Notes: generated by a model from the letters alone, not told the origin. Shown: positions 7,245-16,037, counted from the first letter of the stretch. The stretch: DNA of 53,332 nt from Sphingorhabdus sp. Alg239-R122 (GCF_900537065.1 NZ_UNRC01000013.1:1-53332), one strand, 5' to 3'. Numbers and translations are program-made.

Positions 7245-8950
7245 ATAGTGAATTTCTCCTCACATGGGCCGGCGACACGTTGTTCTCCGTTTCGCTTTTG
7301 ATCGTATTGGTAATGCTGGCGCGCAGGCCTGTTGCAAGGCTGTTCGGGCCGCAAATTGCCTATCTACTATGGCTTATCCCGGCAGCGCGCATGGTGATGC
7401 CATCCATCACACGCACAGTGGAAGCACCGCCCGAAGGCGTGGCCGAAACGGCCTATTACATAATCCAGGCATCGGACACAGTCACCACGGCCGCAACGGC
7501 TCCTTCCACTATGGCATTCTATGAAAGCCCCTATTTCTGGCCGGTGCTGTGGATTGGCGGTGCGTCCATTTTCCTGCTGGTGCAGCTGGTAAGCTATGCC
7601 CAGCGGCGCGAAGAGCTGCTCGCAGATGCCGTGCATATAGAGCGGGTGCATGAGATTGACGTGATCGAAGTTGCCGGTATTGACGGCCCCTTCGCCTTTG
7701 GGCTGCTACGCAGATATATCGCACTGCCCATTGGATTCCGTCAATCCTACAATGCTGCGCAACGCGAAATGATCCTCGCTCATGAAATTGCACATCACCG
7801 CTCGGGCGATCTATGGGCCAATTTTGCCGCGCTGCTCGTGCTCTCACTGCACTGGTTCAATCCGCTGGCATGGCTGGCGTGGCGACAATTTCGGTTTGAT
7901 CAGGAGGCCGCATGCGATGCGCGTGTCATCCGCAGCAGGCCTTTACCCGAAAAACAGGCCTATGGCGCTGTAATTGCACAGGCCGCGACAGGAAGGAACC
8001 TGGCTTTTGCCAGTCCACTTAATAGCAAGAATAGTTTGAAGGAGAGGTTGTCCATCATGGCAATGAAAGAAAAATCAAAACTTCGCAGCACAACCGGAAA
8101 GTTCATGGTCAGTGGCGGTCTTGTCATAGCACTCGGTATGACCGCGACAATCAGCTATGCCGTGCAACAGGCACCCGAACCACCTGCGACCCCGGAACCC
8201 ATCGCATCGGCCGAAGCGCCGCCTGCCCCGCCGCCTCCGCCGGCACTGGCAGACGCCATGACACCCGAACCGCCTCCACCGCCCATTGCACCGCTCGAGT
8301 TTGAAGATGCCACAATCGATGTCTCCGCGGAAACAGAAGGCGGCAAGACTGCATATGTTTATAAGGTTACCGGGGAATATACACCCGGGGACGAAAAAAC
8401 CATCGTCCTGCGCACGGACAAAAAACTTAGCGACGCTAAACTTCGCGCCAAAATTGCAAGAGTAGAAGCTTCAAAGGTGAAGGCTGACAGGATACGCATT
8501 TTTGCCGACGCCCAAAAGTCCAAGCGCAAGATTATCAAAATGCAAACCAAGCATGAGAGTAAATGGACCAAAACCAAGAAAGACGGCGATAAAAAATATG
8601 AACGTAAAATAATCATCTCGGGCAGTAGCGGTTATGATCATGAAGGCACCGGAATTGACCATGACGCCGTCGTTGCCATGTTCCCTTCCATCAGCATCAA
8701 TGAAAAATGCACCGAAGGCGCAGATGGCAGCGCAACAGCCGTTACCAGCAACGAAAATGGCAAACAGGAAGTCAAGGTATTCATTTGCGGCGAAAAAAAT
8801 GCCAAAGAAGCGCGGGCACAGGCGCTGGAAGGCCTGATTGAAGCCCGTAGCGACCTTGCGTCCGAGGGGGAGATTCCAAATGACCTGCGCACAAAAATAA
8901 TCGCCAGGCTCGACAGCGAAATTGCCCGGTTGCGCGCGCGTGTAGAGTAA
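7241..8950 (+). CDS. M56-family metallopeptidase, BlaR1-like membrane protease without a penicillin-sensor domain
   Basis: A 569-residue membrane protein. Four hydrophobic segments lie in the first half (about 4-26, 38-52, 90-110 and 190-215), with the zinc-protease motif HEIAHH at 181-186 and the downstream EAACDARV acidic motif. A fifth hydrophobic segment (about 288-308) leads into a proline-rich stretch (about 310-350), then a Lys-rich region and a C-terminal domain with two cysteines (C490, C516) that could form a disulfide. The C-terminal transpeptidase-like sensor of true BlaR1, with its SxxK motif, is not seen. By analogy it cleaves the BlaI repressor when its outer domain is triggered; the trigger is unknown. 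Confidence 0.88.
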   Translation: MNSEFLLTWAGDTLFSVSLLIVLVMLARRPVARLFGPQIAYLLWLIPAARMVMPSITRTVEAPPEGVAETAYYIIQASDTVTTAATAPSTMAFYESPYFWPVLWIGGASIFLLVQLVSYAQRREELLADAVHIERVHEIDVIEVAGIDGPFAFGLLRRYIALPIGFRQSYNAAQREMILAHEIAHHRSGDLWANFAALLVLSLHWFNPLAWLAWRQFRFDQEAACDARVIRSRPLPEKQAYGAVIAQAATGRNLAFASPLNSKNSLKERLSIMAMKEKSKLRSTTGKFMVSGGLVIALGMTATISYAVQQAPEPPATPEPIASAEAPPAPPPPPALADAMTPEPPPPPIAPLEFEDATIDVSAETEGGKTAYVYKVTGEYTPGDEKTIVLRTDKKLSDAKLRAKIARVEASKVKADRIRIFADAQKSKRKIIKMQTKHESKWTKTKKDGDKKYERKIIISGSSGYDHEGTGIDHDAVVAMFPSISINEKCTEGADGSATAVTSNENGKQEVKVFICGEKNAKEARAQALEGLIEARSDLASEGEIPNDLRTKIIARLDSEIARLRARVE

Positions 8951-8982
8951 GCTCCCCAAGCCGATCACATCGACGCGTAAGG

Positions 8983-9013
8983 AAGGGCGTGCCATCATGG
9001 CGCGCCCTTTTTA
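8983..9013 (+). terminator. Intrinsic terminator after the BlaI/M56 operon
   Basis: An 11-bp stem (8983-8993 with 8999-9009, one G-T wobble) with a five-base loop is followed by a T run. It lies 32 bases after the M56 stop. It also shows that a reading frame starting at 8989 is not the true start of the next gene, since that start codon is within the stem. Confidence 0.82.
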
Positions 9014-9084
9014 CATTGCATACCGGTTCGCATGGCAGGCCATATCCGGTTTATCTTTACCGCAAGGCGTGGCAGGGTGGCGCA

Positions 9085-9954
9085 ATGAACATCCCCGCAA
9101 AACCTTACCCCACCGGGATATGCGAACAACTGGAACCGTTGGTGCGCCGCGTACTGGCGGGTAATCCTTCGCCCTATACCTATACCGGCACGCAGACCTA
9201 TCTGGTCGGTGCAGGAGCTAATGTGGCGGTTGTTGATCCAGGCCCGGCAGACAGAGCCCATATAGAAGCAATCATGGCGGCTGTTGGAGATGCCCGGGTG
9301 ACAGCGATCTGCTGCACCCATACGCACCGCGATCACAGCCCCGCCGCTGCCCCCCTGGCCCGGCAGGCCGGCGCGCCCATTATCGGCTGTGCACCGCTGG
9401 CGCTATCAGATGACGGTCCGCGCGCGGATGAAGCTTTTGACAAAAGCTACACGCCAGATCGCATTTTGGCAGATGGCGAACAGCTGTCCGGCGACGGCTG
9501 GACACTCGAAGCTATTGCCACTCCCGGCCATACCAGCAACCATCTATGCTATGCGGTGATGGAAAGCGGAGCGGTCTTTACCGGCGACCATGTCATGGGC
9601 TGGTCAACATCGGTCATATCCCCGCCCGATGGCGATATGGCCGATTATATGGCATCGATGCAGAAAATGTACGAACGCGAAGACCGGATTTACTACCCCG
9701 CCCATGGCCCCGCAGTGGAAAAACCGCGTCAGCTTGTGCGCGGCATGATGGGGCACCGCAAACAGCGCGAACGACAGATACTGCGCCATCTGGAAAGCGG
9801 ACTGAAAACCATCGATGCCATGGTGCCGCTTATGTACAAGGGTCTCGACTCCCGCCTGTTCGGTGCGGCGGGGCGATCGGTGCTGGCGCACCTGATTGAC
9901 TTGAAAAACCGGGGCCACGTAGCACGCAGCGGTGAAGACTGGAAGATGACGTGA
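9085..9954 (+). CDS. MBL-fold metallo-hydrolase (LACTB2-like)
   Basis: A 289-residue cytosolic metallo-beta-lactamase-fold hydrolase. The zinc motif THTHRDHS gives H79, H81, D83 and H84; further ligands are in TPGHTSNHLCY, VFTGDHVMG and YYPAHGPAVE. The C-terminal winged-helix-like segment MVPLMYKGLDSRLFGAAGRSVLAHL is typical of the LACTB2/glyoxalase II-like group, some of which are endoribonucleases and others thioesterases. The ATG at 9085 is chosen over an in-frame start at 8989 because an AGGGTGG ribosome site precedes it and the upstream codons run through a terminator hairpin. Its stop overlaps the GTG start of the next gene. Confidence 0.9.
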   Translation: MNIPAKPYPTGICEQLEPLVRRVLAGNPSPYTYTGTQTYLVGAGANVAVVDPGPADRAHIEAIMAAVGDARVTAICCTHTHRDHSPAAAPLARQAGAPIIGCAPLALSDDGPRADEAFDKSYTPDRILADGEQLSGDGWTLEAIATPGHTSNHLCYAVMESGAVFTGDHVMGWSTSVISPPDGDMADYMASMQKMYEREDRIYYPAHGPAVEKPRQLVRGMMGHRKQRERQILRHLESGLKTIDAMVPLMYKGLDSRLFGAAGRSVLAHLIDLKNRGHVARSGEDWKMT

Positions 9955-10556
9955 ACGCTTTCAAGAATATCAGCCTATTCGTGATCGGCCTTGGCCTGCT
10001 GGCCATAGCTGCCGTCGGCTGGCTCACCTATGACCATTTCCGCACGCCTGACCCTGAGACCATCGTCTCCACCAGCCTGGAAGCGTTCAAGGAACAGAAC
10101 CGGCTGGTGCCGTTTACTGCGCGGTTCGTTTCAATTGCCACGACGTCGAATAAACGCCTCGGTTTCCGCTCGCAAAAAACGCTGATCCTGCCCGGTACGG
10201 TGCGCTATGAAATAGATCTGTCGAAACTGGAGCGCAGCGATCTGTCATGGGATGAGAACAACGGCACGCTTTCCATCACCCTGCCGCCAATTGAGCTGGG
10301 CGGCCCCGAATTTGATGCTGAAGCGCCGCAGGAATATGTTGATGGTGAGTTTATCCTCTATGTGACGGGCGATGAACCTGACTTTGACAAAGCGAACCGG
10401 CAGGCAGCGCGCACCGACATTATCAGGCAGGCACGTGAAGATACACCAATGCGGCTGGCGCGTGCCGCGGCAATCAAGGCGGTAGAAACCAGCTTTAGCC
10501 TACCACTACGCGCAGTCGGCATCGAAGCGGAAGTGAGGGCAGGTTTTGCAGAATAG
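9951..10556 (+). CDS. DUF4230-family membrane-anchored protein
   Basis: A 201-residue protein with one N-terminal membrane anchor (residues about 5-24, ISLFVIGLGLLAIAAVGWL). The rest is a periplasmic alpha/beta domain with the DUF4230 pattern: FTARFVSIATT, a basic linker, then LPGTVRYEIDLSKLERSDLSWD and ITLPPIELGGPEFD, and a helical C-terminus. The function of this family is not established. It starts with GTG and overlaps the MBL hydrolase stop by four bases (GTGA), with GGAAG at 9941-9945 as ribosome site; its end overlaps the Kelch lipoprotein start. The three overlapping genes form a translationally coupled unit. Confidence 0.78.
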   Translation: MNAFKNISLFVIGLGLLAIAAVGWLTYDHFRTPDPETIVSTSLEAFKEQNRLVPFTARFVSIATTSNKRLGFRSQKTLILPGTVRYEIDLSKLERSDLSWDENNGTLSITLPPIELGGPEFDAEAPQEYVDGEFILYVTGDEPDFDKANRQAARTDIIRQAREDTPMRLARAAAIKAVETSFSLPLRAVGIEAEVRAGFAE

Positions 10557-11607
10557 ATTTCTTGTATTTTTCGCGACGCTTGTGGTTGCTGCCTGCGCGC
10601 CGCAAAGCGCATCAGAAACAGGCCAGTCCATGTCGCTACCCGAACCGCATAGTAATAATGCCGTAGCGCTCGGCATATCCGGAAACGGACCAACGCTGTA
10701 TAGCTTTAACGGCCTGACAAGCGGCAAGGCCTGGAATGACACGAGCAATGCAGCCTTTGCCTGCCCGGTGGAAAATCGTATTTGCCGCAAAATCGCGCCC
10801 GTGCCCGTTCCGCAAGGCCGTCTCGCAAGCGCGGCGGTGACGGTTGCGGATAAAATATACATCTTCGGCGGCTACACTGTGGCCGAAAATGGCGATGAGA
10901 AATCTACACCGGAAGTGTTCGCATTCGACCCCAAGAGTGATCGCTATACCCGTGTCGCCGATATGCCGGTACCGGTCGATGACATGGTCGCGGCTGTCTA
11001 TCAGGGCCGCTATATCTACCTGGTTTCCGGCTGGCACGATGATGGCAATGTCAGCCATGTGCAGCTTTATGATACACAAACGGACACCTGGCGCCGGGCC
11101 ACAGACTATCCCGGCGCGCCGGTATTTGGCCATGCGGGCGGCATTGCGGGCAGTTCGATACTCATTGCCGATGGCGTGGCGGTTGTCGGCATGAAAAAGG
11201 GCCGCCGCCAGTTTGGCGCAGTGGATGAGGCGTGGCGCGGCGATATCGACGCGGCAGACCCCGCAAAAATCGCATGGCGCAAAGTCCCGCCGCACCCCGG
11301 CAAACCTTTATATCGCATGGCATCGACCGGCGATGAAGCGGGCGGGCGCGTGATATTCGCGGGCGGCGGCGACAATCCGTATAATTATAACGGCATCGGT
11401 TATGACGGTGTCCCGTCCGAGGCTTCGGATATGATCTTTGCCTATGATTTTGGCAGCAACCACTGGGAAACACTCGGCACCATGCCCGCGCCTGGCATGG
11501 ATTATCGAGGCCTGCCGCATCACCAAGGGCGCTATTATCTGGTCGGCGGTATGGACACGGACCGCAATGTGGCTGGCAAAATCACCGAATTTCGCATTGA
11601 TGATTGA
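10546..11607 (+). CDS. Kelch-repeat lipoprotein
   Basis: A 353-residue exported protein. The N-terminus LVFFATLVVAACAPQ is a lipoprotein signal with cysteine 17 as the lipid attachment site. The mature part holds Kelch-type beta-propeller blades: ADKIYIFGGYT, YIYLVSGWHD, VIFAGGGDNPYN and YYLVGGMDTD, each followed by a V/W-containing strand (YDTQTDTWRRATDYPG is the clearest). It appears to start at a TTG codon inside the DUF4230 gene (11-base overlap). Bacterial secreted Kelch proteins include sialate mutarotases (NanM) and sugar-binding proteins, but nothing here allows a substrate to be named. A cell-envelope location is likely. Confidence 0.85.
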   Translation: MQNRFLVFFATLVVAACAPQSASETGQSMSLPEPHSNNAVALGISGNGPTLYSFNGLTSGKAWNDTSNAAFACPVENRICRKIAPVPVPQGRLASAAVTVADKIYIFGGYTVAENGDEKSTPEVFAFDPKSDRYTRVADMPVPVDDMVAAVYQGRYIYLVSGWHDDGNVSHVQLYDTQTDTWRRATDYPGAPVFGHAGGIAGSSILIADGVAVVGMKKGRRQFGAVDEAWRGDIDAADPAKIAWRKVPPHPGKPLYRMASTGDEAGGRVIFAGGGDNPYNYNGIGYDGVPSEASDMIFAYDFGSNHWETLGTMPAPGMDYRGLPHHQGRYYLVGGMDTDRNVAGKITEFRIDD

Positions 11608-11691
11608 TATTATGCCCGCCCGCATGGCATATTCATAAATGAAACAGGAATATCACGGGTTCGGCCCGCGTAAAAATAAGGAAATACCTTC

Positions 11692-12696
11692 ATGACCGTG
11701 CAAACCGAAAATCTGAGCGGGCTAGACCTGCGCGCTGAAATCGACCGGCTGCGCAAAGACCGCAATGCCATCATCCTCGCGCATTATTACCAGAAGCCGG
11801 AGATTCAGGATATTGCCGATTTTGTCGGGGATTCGCTTGAACTGTCACGCAAGGCGGCAGAAACCGACGCTGAAGTCATCGCCTTTTGCGGGGTGAAATT
11901 CATGGCCGAAACCGCCAAGATCCTCTCCCCGCAGAAAACCGTGGTGCTGCCCGACCTTGACGCGGGCTGCTCTTTGGAAGACTCCTGCCCGCCCGACAAA
12001 TTCAAGGCGTTCCGCGAGGCCAATCCTGATCATATCGCGCTCACCTATATCAACTGCTCGACCGAGGTGAAGGCGCTCAGCGACATTATCGTCACCTCAT
12101 CTTCGGCGGAAAAAATCCTGAGCCAGATACCTGAAGATCAGCCCATTATTTTCAGCCCCGACAAACATCTGGGCGGCTATCTCGCACGCAAAACCGGTCG
12201 CGACATGCTGCTTTGGCCCGGCGTGTGTATCGTGCATGAAAAATTCAGCGAGACCGAGCTTATCAAGCTGAAGGCCGAATATCCGGACGCGCCGATTGCC
12301 GCGCATCCCGAATGCCCGGCGCACATTGTTGAACATGCCGACCATGTCGGCTCGACCAGTTCGATCCTGAAATTCGCGAAGGAAACGCCGGCAGATACCG
12401 TGATCATCGCCACCGAGCCGCATATCATCCACCAGATGGAAAAGGCCGTGCCCGAAAAGACATTTATCGGCGCGCCCGGCGCGGACGGCAACTGCAACTG
12501 CAATATCTGCCCCTATATGGCGCTCAACACGATGGAAAAGCTCTATATGGCACTCCGCGATCTCGAACCGCGCATCGAGATTGAAGAGGAACTCCGCCTG
12601 GAGGCCAAAAAATCACTCGACCGCATGATGGAGATGTCGAGCGGCACCGTAGGCCAGGGTGATCTCGGCCCGAAAGACCTGGCGCATAAGGGTTGA
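11692..12696 (+). CDS. nadA: Quinolinate synthase
   Basis: A 334-residue [4Fe-4S] enzyme that condenses iminoaspartate with dihydroxyacetone phosphate to quinolinate, the first ring-forming step of de novo NAD synthesis. Visible signatures are ILAHYYQKPEIQDIADFVGDS, FCGVKFMAETAKIL, the cysteine segments GCSLEDSCP, HPECPAH and NCNCNICPYM that include the cluster ligands, and SPDKHLGGYLA. An AAGGAAA ribosome site precedes the ATG. nadC follows after ten bases, so the two form an operon. The partner L-aspartate oxidase (nadB) or aspartate dehydrogenase is not in this window. Confidence 0.97.
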   Translation: MTVQTENLSGLDLRAEIDRLRKDRNAIILAHYYQKPEIQDIADFVGDSLELSRKAAETDAEVIAFCGVKFMAETAKILSPQKTVVLPDLDAGCSLEDSCPPDKFKAFREANPDHIALTYINCSTEVKALSDIIVTSSSAEKILSQIPEDQPIIFSPDKHLGGYLARKTGRDMLLWPGVCIVHEKFSETELIKLKAEYPDAPIAAHPECPAHIVEHADHVGSTSSILKFAKETPADTVIIATEPHIIHQMEKAVPEKTFIGAPGADGNCNCNICPYMALNTMEKLYMALRDLEPRIEIEEELRLEAKKSLDRMMEMSSGTVGQGDLGPKDLAHKG

Positions 12697-12706
12697 TGCA
12701 TCACCT

Positions 12707-13564
12707 ATGACTTTTAAGCTCAACCGTTTCGACCTGGATGCCTTTGTGCAATCCACCTTTGCAGAGGATTTGGGTCCCGCGCCGGATTTTGTCGGGGATA
12801 TTACCTCTGAGGCCGTGATCCCTGCGGATGCAATATTCACCGGGGTGATGGACAGCCGGCATGAGGCGGTGATTGTGGGACTGCCGATTGCAGAGGCTTT
12901 TTTCCGCGCACGCGACCCGCATGTCGAGATCGAGATATTGGTGGAAGAAGGCGAAAAAGTCGCGGCGGGAACCGATGTTATGCGGCTGAAAGGGGGCGGT
13001 CAGGCATTGCTGACCGCGGAACGCAGCGCGCTCAACACCGTGCAGCACCTGACCGGCATTGCCACTATGGCGCATACTTACGTGGACCGGATTGCGGGCA
13101 CGGGTGCGACCCTGCTCGACACGCGTAAGACAATACCTGGCCTTCGCGTACTGGAAAAATACGCGACCCGCATGGGCGGCGCGCAGAACCACCGTATGGG
13201 CCTATGGGATGCGGCGATGATCAAGGACAACCATGTCGCGGTGGCAGGCGATATTGGCGAGGCAGTGCGCCGCGCCGTGGCCGCGGGTATTGAACGCATT
13301 ATTGTCGAAGTGGACCGGGTTGACCAGATCGAACCGGCGCTTGAGGCAGGCGCAACGCACCTGTTGCTCGACAATATGGAGCCTTCCGTATTGCGCGGCG
13401 CGGTGACACTGATCGGGGGCCGCGTGCCGACCGAGGCCTCGGGCGGGGTCAATCTTGACACGATCCGCGATATTGCCGAGACGGGCGTCGATTTCATTTC
13501 AGTCGGCCGCCTGACGCAAAGCGCACCCGCTGCCGATATCGGTCTTGATTTCGCGCAGGTTTAA
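12707..13564 (+). CDS. nadC: Nicotinate-nucleotide pyrophosphorylase (quinolinate phosphoribosyltransferase, carboxylating)
   Basis: A 285-residue cytosolic enzyme that converts quinolinate and PRPP to nicotinate mononucleotide. The N-terminal half has EDLGPAPDFVGDITSEAVIP and ERSALNTVQHLTGIAT; the barrel half has LLDTRKTIPGLRVLEKYA, MGGAQNHRMGLWDAAMIKDNH, the LLDNM strand and EASGGVNLDTI, all QPRTase hallmarks. The ATG at 12707 is preferred to an upstream in-frame codon at 12659, which lies inside nadA. Directly downstream of nadA and likely co-transcribed. The RNase T2 gene starts a few bases after its stop and could share the transcript. Confidence 0.97.
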   Translation: MTFKLNRFDLDAFVQSTFAEDLGPAPDFVGDITSEAVIPADAIFTGVMDSRHEAVIVGLPIAEAFFRARDPHVEIEILVEEGEKVAAGTDVMRLKGGGQALLTAERSALNTVQHLTGIATMAHTYVDRIAGTGATLLDTRKTIPGLRVLEKYATRMGGAQNHRMGLWDAAMIKDNHVAVAGDIGEAVRRAVAAGIERIIVEVDRVDQIEPALEAGATHLLLDNMEPSVLRGAVTLIGGRVPTEASGGVNLDTIRDIAETGVDFISVGRLTQSAPAADIGLDFAQV

Positions 13565-13568
13565 GCAG

Positions 13569-14297
13569 GTGCCGGATTTTCGTAGAATAGCTGCCGTACT
13601 TATTGCAGCATGGCTCGCACTGGCGATGTCCACGCCCGCACTGGCCCAGGCCTATCAGTGCCGCATCCCGCGCGGGGTGGGTGCGGTGCCACAGGTGCGC
13701 AAGCCCGCTGATGAATCGCGCCGTGTCAAACAGGTGGACGGTTATCTGCTCGCGCTCAGCTGGTCCCCCGAATTCTGCCGCACGCGGCAGGAAAGCCGCC
13801 GGCACAAGGGCCAATGCGGCGGCACGCTCGGCGATTTCGGCTTTATCCTGCACGGGCTATGGCCCGAAACACGCGGCAGTGACTATCCGCGCTGGTGTGC
13901 ATGGCAAAAACCCGTTCCGCGCGACACTATCCGCAAGAACATGTGCACCATCCCGTCCGAACGGCTTATCGCGCGGCAGTGGGCCAAGCATGGCAGCTGC
14001 ATGACACGTCAGCCTGGCACTTACTTTCGCATCTCCCGCGTCATGTATGATGCGGTGCGCTATCCCGACATGTCAGCGCTGTCCCGCAAGCCGCTTACCA
14101 TCGGAGCATTTCGCAGGGCGTTTGCCGCCGCCAATCCAGGGTTGGAACATGACATGGTACTGGTGAAGACCAATGGCCGTGGCTGGCTGGAGGAAGTGCG
14201 GCTGTGCCTTGCGAAAAATTTCCGTCCGCGCCGCTGCGCCATGCATAATCGGCGGCAGCGTGCAAACCGCACCATCAAAATCTGGCGCGGGCTATAG
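13569..14297 (+). CDS. Secreted ribonuclease T2 family protein
   Basis: About 242 residues with a signal peptide (IAAVLIAAWLALAMSTPALAQA). The two RNase T2 active-site motifs are intact: CAS I in FILHGLWPE and CAS II in RQWAKHGSC, each with a catalytic histidine, and there are paired cysteines (RWCAWQK, KNMCTIP, KHGSCM, VRLCLAK, RRCAMH). The enzyme cleaves single-stranded RNA through a 2',3'-cyclic phosphate and would act in the periplasm or outside the cell, as does E. coli RNase I. The GTG at 13569 is taken as start; an alternative TTG at 13545 would overlap nadC. The C-terminal tail is very basic. It converges on the MFS gene with two bases between. Confidence 0.9.
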   Translation: MPDFRRIAAVLIAAWLALAMSTPALAQAYQCRIPRGVGAVPQVRKPADESRRVKQVDGYLLALSWSPEFCRTRQESRRHKGQCGGTLGDFGFILHGLWPETRGSDYPRWCAWQKPVPRDTIRKNMCTIPSERLIARQWAKHGSCMTRQPGTYFRISRVMYDAVRYPDMSALSRKPLTIGAFRRAFAAANPGLEHDMVLVKTNGRGWLEEVRLCLAKNFRPRRCAMHNRRQRANRTIKIWRGL

Positions 14298-14299
14298 AA

Positions 14300-15646
14300 T
14301 CACTCCGGTATCCCGCTTTTTTCCAGCACTGAATCCAGCTGGAGCGTGCGATATCCCCAGAGCAGCAGCACCGCACACAGCAATATCAACAATCCAAATG
14401 CGACCATTTCATTCCAGCCGTAAATGGCAACGCCAATCGCAGGAGCAAAGACAAAGGCGGCGCCATTGATCGACGCAACCATGCCTGCCACCTGCCCCTG
14501 TTCCGCGCGCGTAAGCACAAGCGATGCGCCCGCTGTAAAGCCGGGCCGGAACAGGCCAAAGCCAAGCGATGCCAGCGCATAGCCAATGGTTATACCGTGC
14601 AAATCGCCTGCGAGACCAACGATCAGTGAGCCTGCCCCGCCCAGTGCCATGCCCCAGAGCACCGATGTGCGCGGCCCCATGCCCAGATAGGGTATCAGCC
14701 CCCATTGCGAGACCAAAGTGGCGAACGCCCCAGCCATCAACACAATGCCAACCGACTGCGCGCCCAGCTCAGGCGCGTCGCGCAGGCCCAGCCGGTCGAG
14801 TACAAGGAAGCCGATAACACCTAGCAATATTGCATGGGCATGGCCGCCAATCAGGCCGGAAACAAACCACGGCCTTAGCCGCGTATCGGTCCATTTAAGT
14901 GCCGTCTGCGCGGCAGTTTCCACGCTTTCATCATCGCTGTCATCGCTTAGCTTCGTGCTAGAGGATGCCGTACCATAGGGCTCCGAAATCACCTGCCCTT
15001 TTGCGGCGAAGCGCGGGTCATCGTTAGGCAGGCGCAAGCGTAGCGCGGCCAGCACAATCAGGCCGAACAGCGCAAACAGTACAAACGGGCTCAGTAGCCC
15101 GAGGAACGGAAAAATAATCAGCGGCGCGATGGCCGGGCCGATGACCGTACCGAGCCCGAAAGAAGAAGCGATAACCGACAGCGCCTTGGTCCGCTCCGAC
15201 CGCGCGGTGCGTGAGGCGACATAAGCCTGCACCGCGGGCGGTGCAGCTGATCCCAGCCCGCCATACAGGCTGCGGAATATAGCAAAGACCAGCAATGTCA
15301 CAGCGCCAGACAATATGCCCTGCAACCCGAACCACAGCGCCAGCGCGCAAAGGCTGAACGAGCTGATAAAGCCCCACATGCCGAGTTTCATCAGCGCCTT
15401 GCGCCCGCGCCGGTCCGACATGCGCGCCCAGCGCGGAGCAGTCATCACCCAGAGCAGCGCCGACCAGCTATAGGCCAGCGAGACCCAGAAGTCCGAGACG
15501 CCCAGCTCTGTACCGATGGACGGCATGATCGACTGCATCGCGGTATTACCCGCCGCGGTGACCAGCATGACGAGAAACAGGATCGCCATCCGGTCATTGG
15601 GCAAGCGGTCATTCGCGCCAGACAGGGGAGATGTGTTCACGGCCAT
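14300..15646 (-). CDS. Major facilitator superfamily (MFS) transporter
   Basis: A 448-residue inner-membrane protein with about twelve hydrophobic helices in two halves. The MFS loop signature between helices 2 and 3 is visible as APRWARMSDRRGRKALMKLG. The central cytoplasmic loop (about residues 205-245) is acidic and serine-rich (TKLSDDSDDESVE). It resembles drug/metabolite efflux members (DHA1 type), but the substrate cannot be assigned. Its start overlaps the end of the ABM-domain gene by ten bases, so the two are coupled; if the ABM protein modifies a small aromatic molecule, the MFS pump could export it, which is speculation. Confidence 0.92.
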   Translation of the reverse strand: MAVNTSPLSGANDRLPNDRMAILFLVMLVTAAGNTAMQSIMPSIGTELGVSDFWVSLAYSWSALLWVMTAPRWARMSDRRGRKALMKLGMWGFISSFSLCALALWFGLQGILSGAVTLLVFAIFRSLYGGLGSAAPPAVQAYVASRTARSERTKALSVIASSFGLGTVIGPAIAPLIIFPFLGLLSPFVLFALFGLIVLAALRLRLPNDDPRFAAKGQVISEPYGTASSSTKLSDDSDDESVETAAQTALKWTDTRLRPWFVSGLIGGHAHAILLGVIGFLVLDRLGLRDAPELGAQSVGIVLMAGAFATLVSQWGLIPYLGMGPRTSVLWGMALGGAGSLIVGLAGDLHGITIGYALASLGFGLFRPGFTAGASLVLTRAEQGQVAGMVASINGAAFVFAPAIGVAIYGWNEMVAFGLLILLCAVLLLWGYRTLQLDSVLEKSGIPE

Positions 15647-15978
15647 TGATAGCCGCGCTCAACCCGCGCCACATAGAGCGTATAGGTGCTGTACCAGCGC
15701 GCACGGCCCTGCTCACGGATCGCAGCATGTTCAGCATTGTCGCGCCACGCTTTCGCATCCGCATCGCTTTTCCAGTAACTCACCGTAATGCCCAGACCAT
15801 CCTCGCCGCGCACGCTTTCAACGGCGACAAAACCTGGCTGGGCCACCGCCAGTTCTTCCATACGCTGCGCTGCAGACTGATATCCCGCTTCATCCTTATC
15901 CGTGCGCTGCGCGGTAAAGATAACAGCGATGCTGCCGGGCGGAATATCCTGCGAGTTGAGCGATGGAGCAGATGACAT
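15637..15978 (-). CDS. ABM-domain (antibiotic biosynthesis monooxygenase-like) protein
   Basis: About 113 residues in a dimeric alpha-beta ferredoxin-like fold. Recognisable features are the IAVIFTAQRTDKDEAGY opening strand, AVAQPGFVAVESVRGEDGLGITVSYWKS and the closing helix DAKAWRDNAEHAAIREQGR with WYSTYTLYVARVE. Family members include cofactor-less monooxygenases and haem-degrading enzymes, but many act in unknown reactions. The ATG at 15978 is favoured because GAGGG lies six bases upstream; longer starts at 15984 and 16008 exist. It is the first gene of a two-gene unit with the MFS transporter. Confidence 0.85.
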   Translation of the reverse strand: MSSAPSLNSQDIPPGSIAVIFTAQRTDKDEAGYQSAAQRMEELAVAQPGFVAVESVRGEDGLGITVSYWKSDADAKAWRDNAEHAAIREQGRARWYSTYTLYVARVERGYQWP

Positions 15979-16027
15979 GCCCATCCCTCTATCGCGGCTG
16001 CGCAGCAAAGAACAGCTTCATCTTATA

Positions 16028-16037
16028 TGCACGTGCA
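16028..16037. promoter_or_regulatory. Perfect palindrome TGCACGTGCA between divergent genes
   Basis: A ten-base perfect palindrome lies in the 143-base gap between the ABM/MFS unit (minus strand) and the methyltransferase gene (plus strand). Its position between divergent promoters is typical of an operator, but no regulator gene is adjacent and a palindrome this short can occur by chance. Confidence 0.3.
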
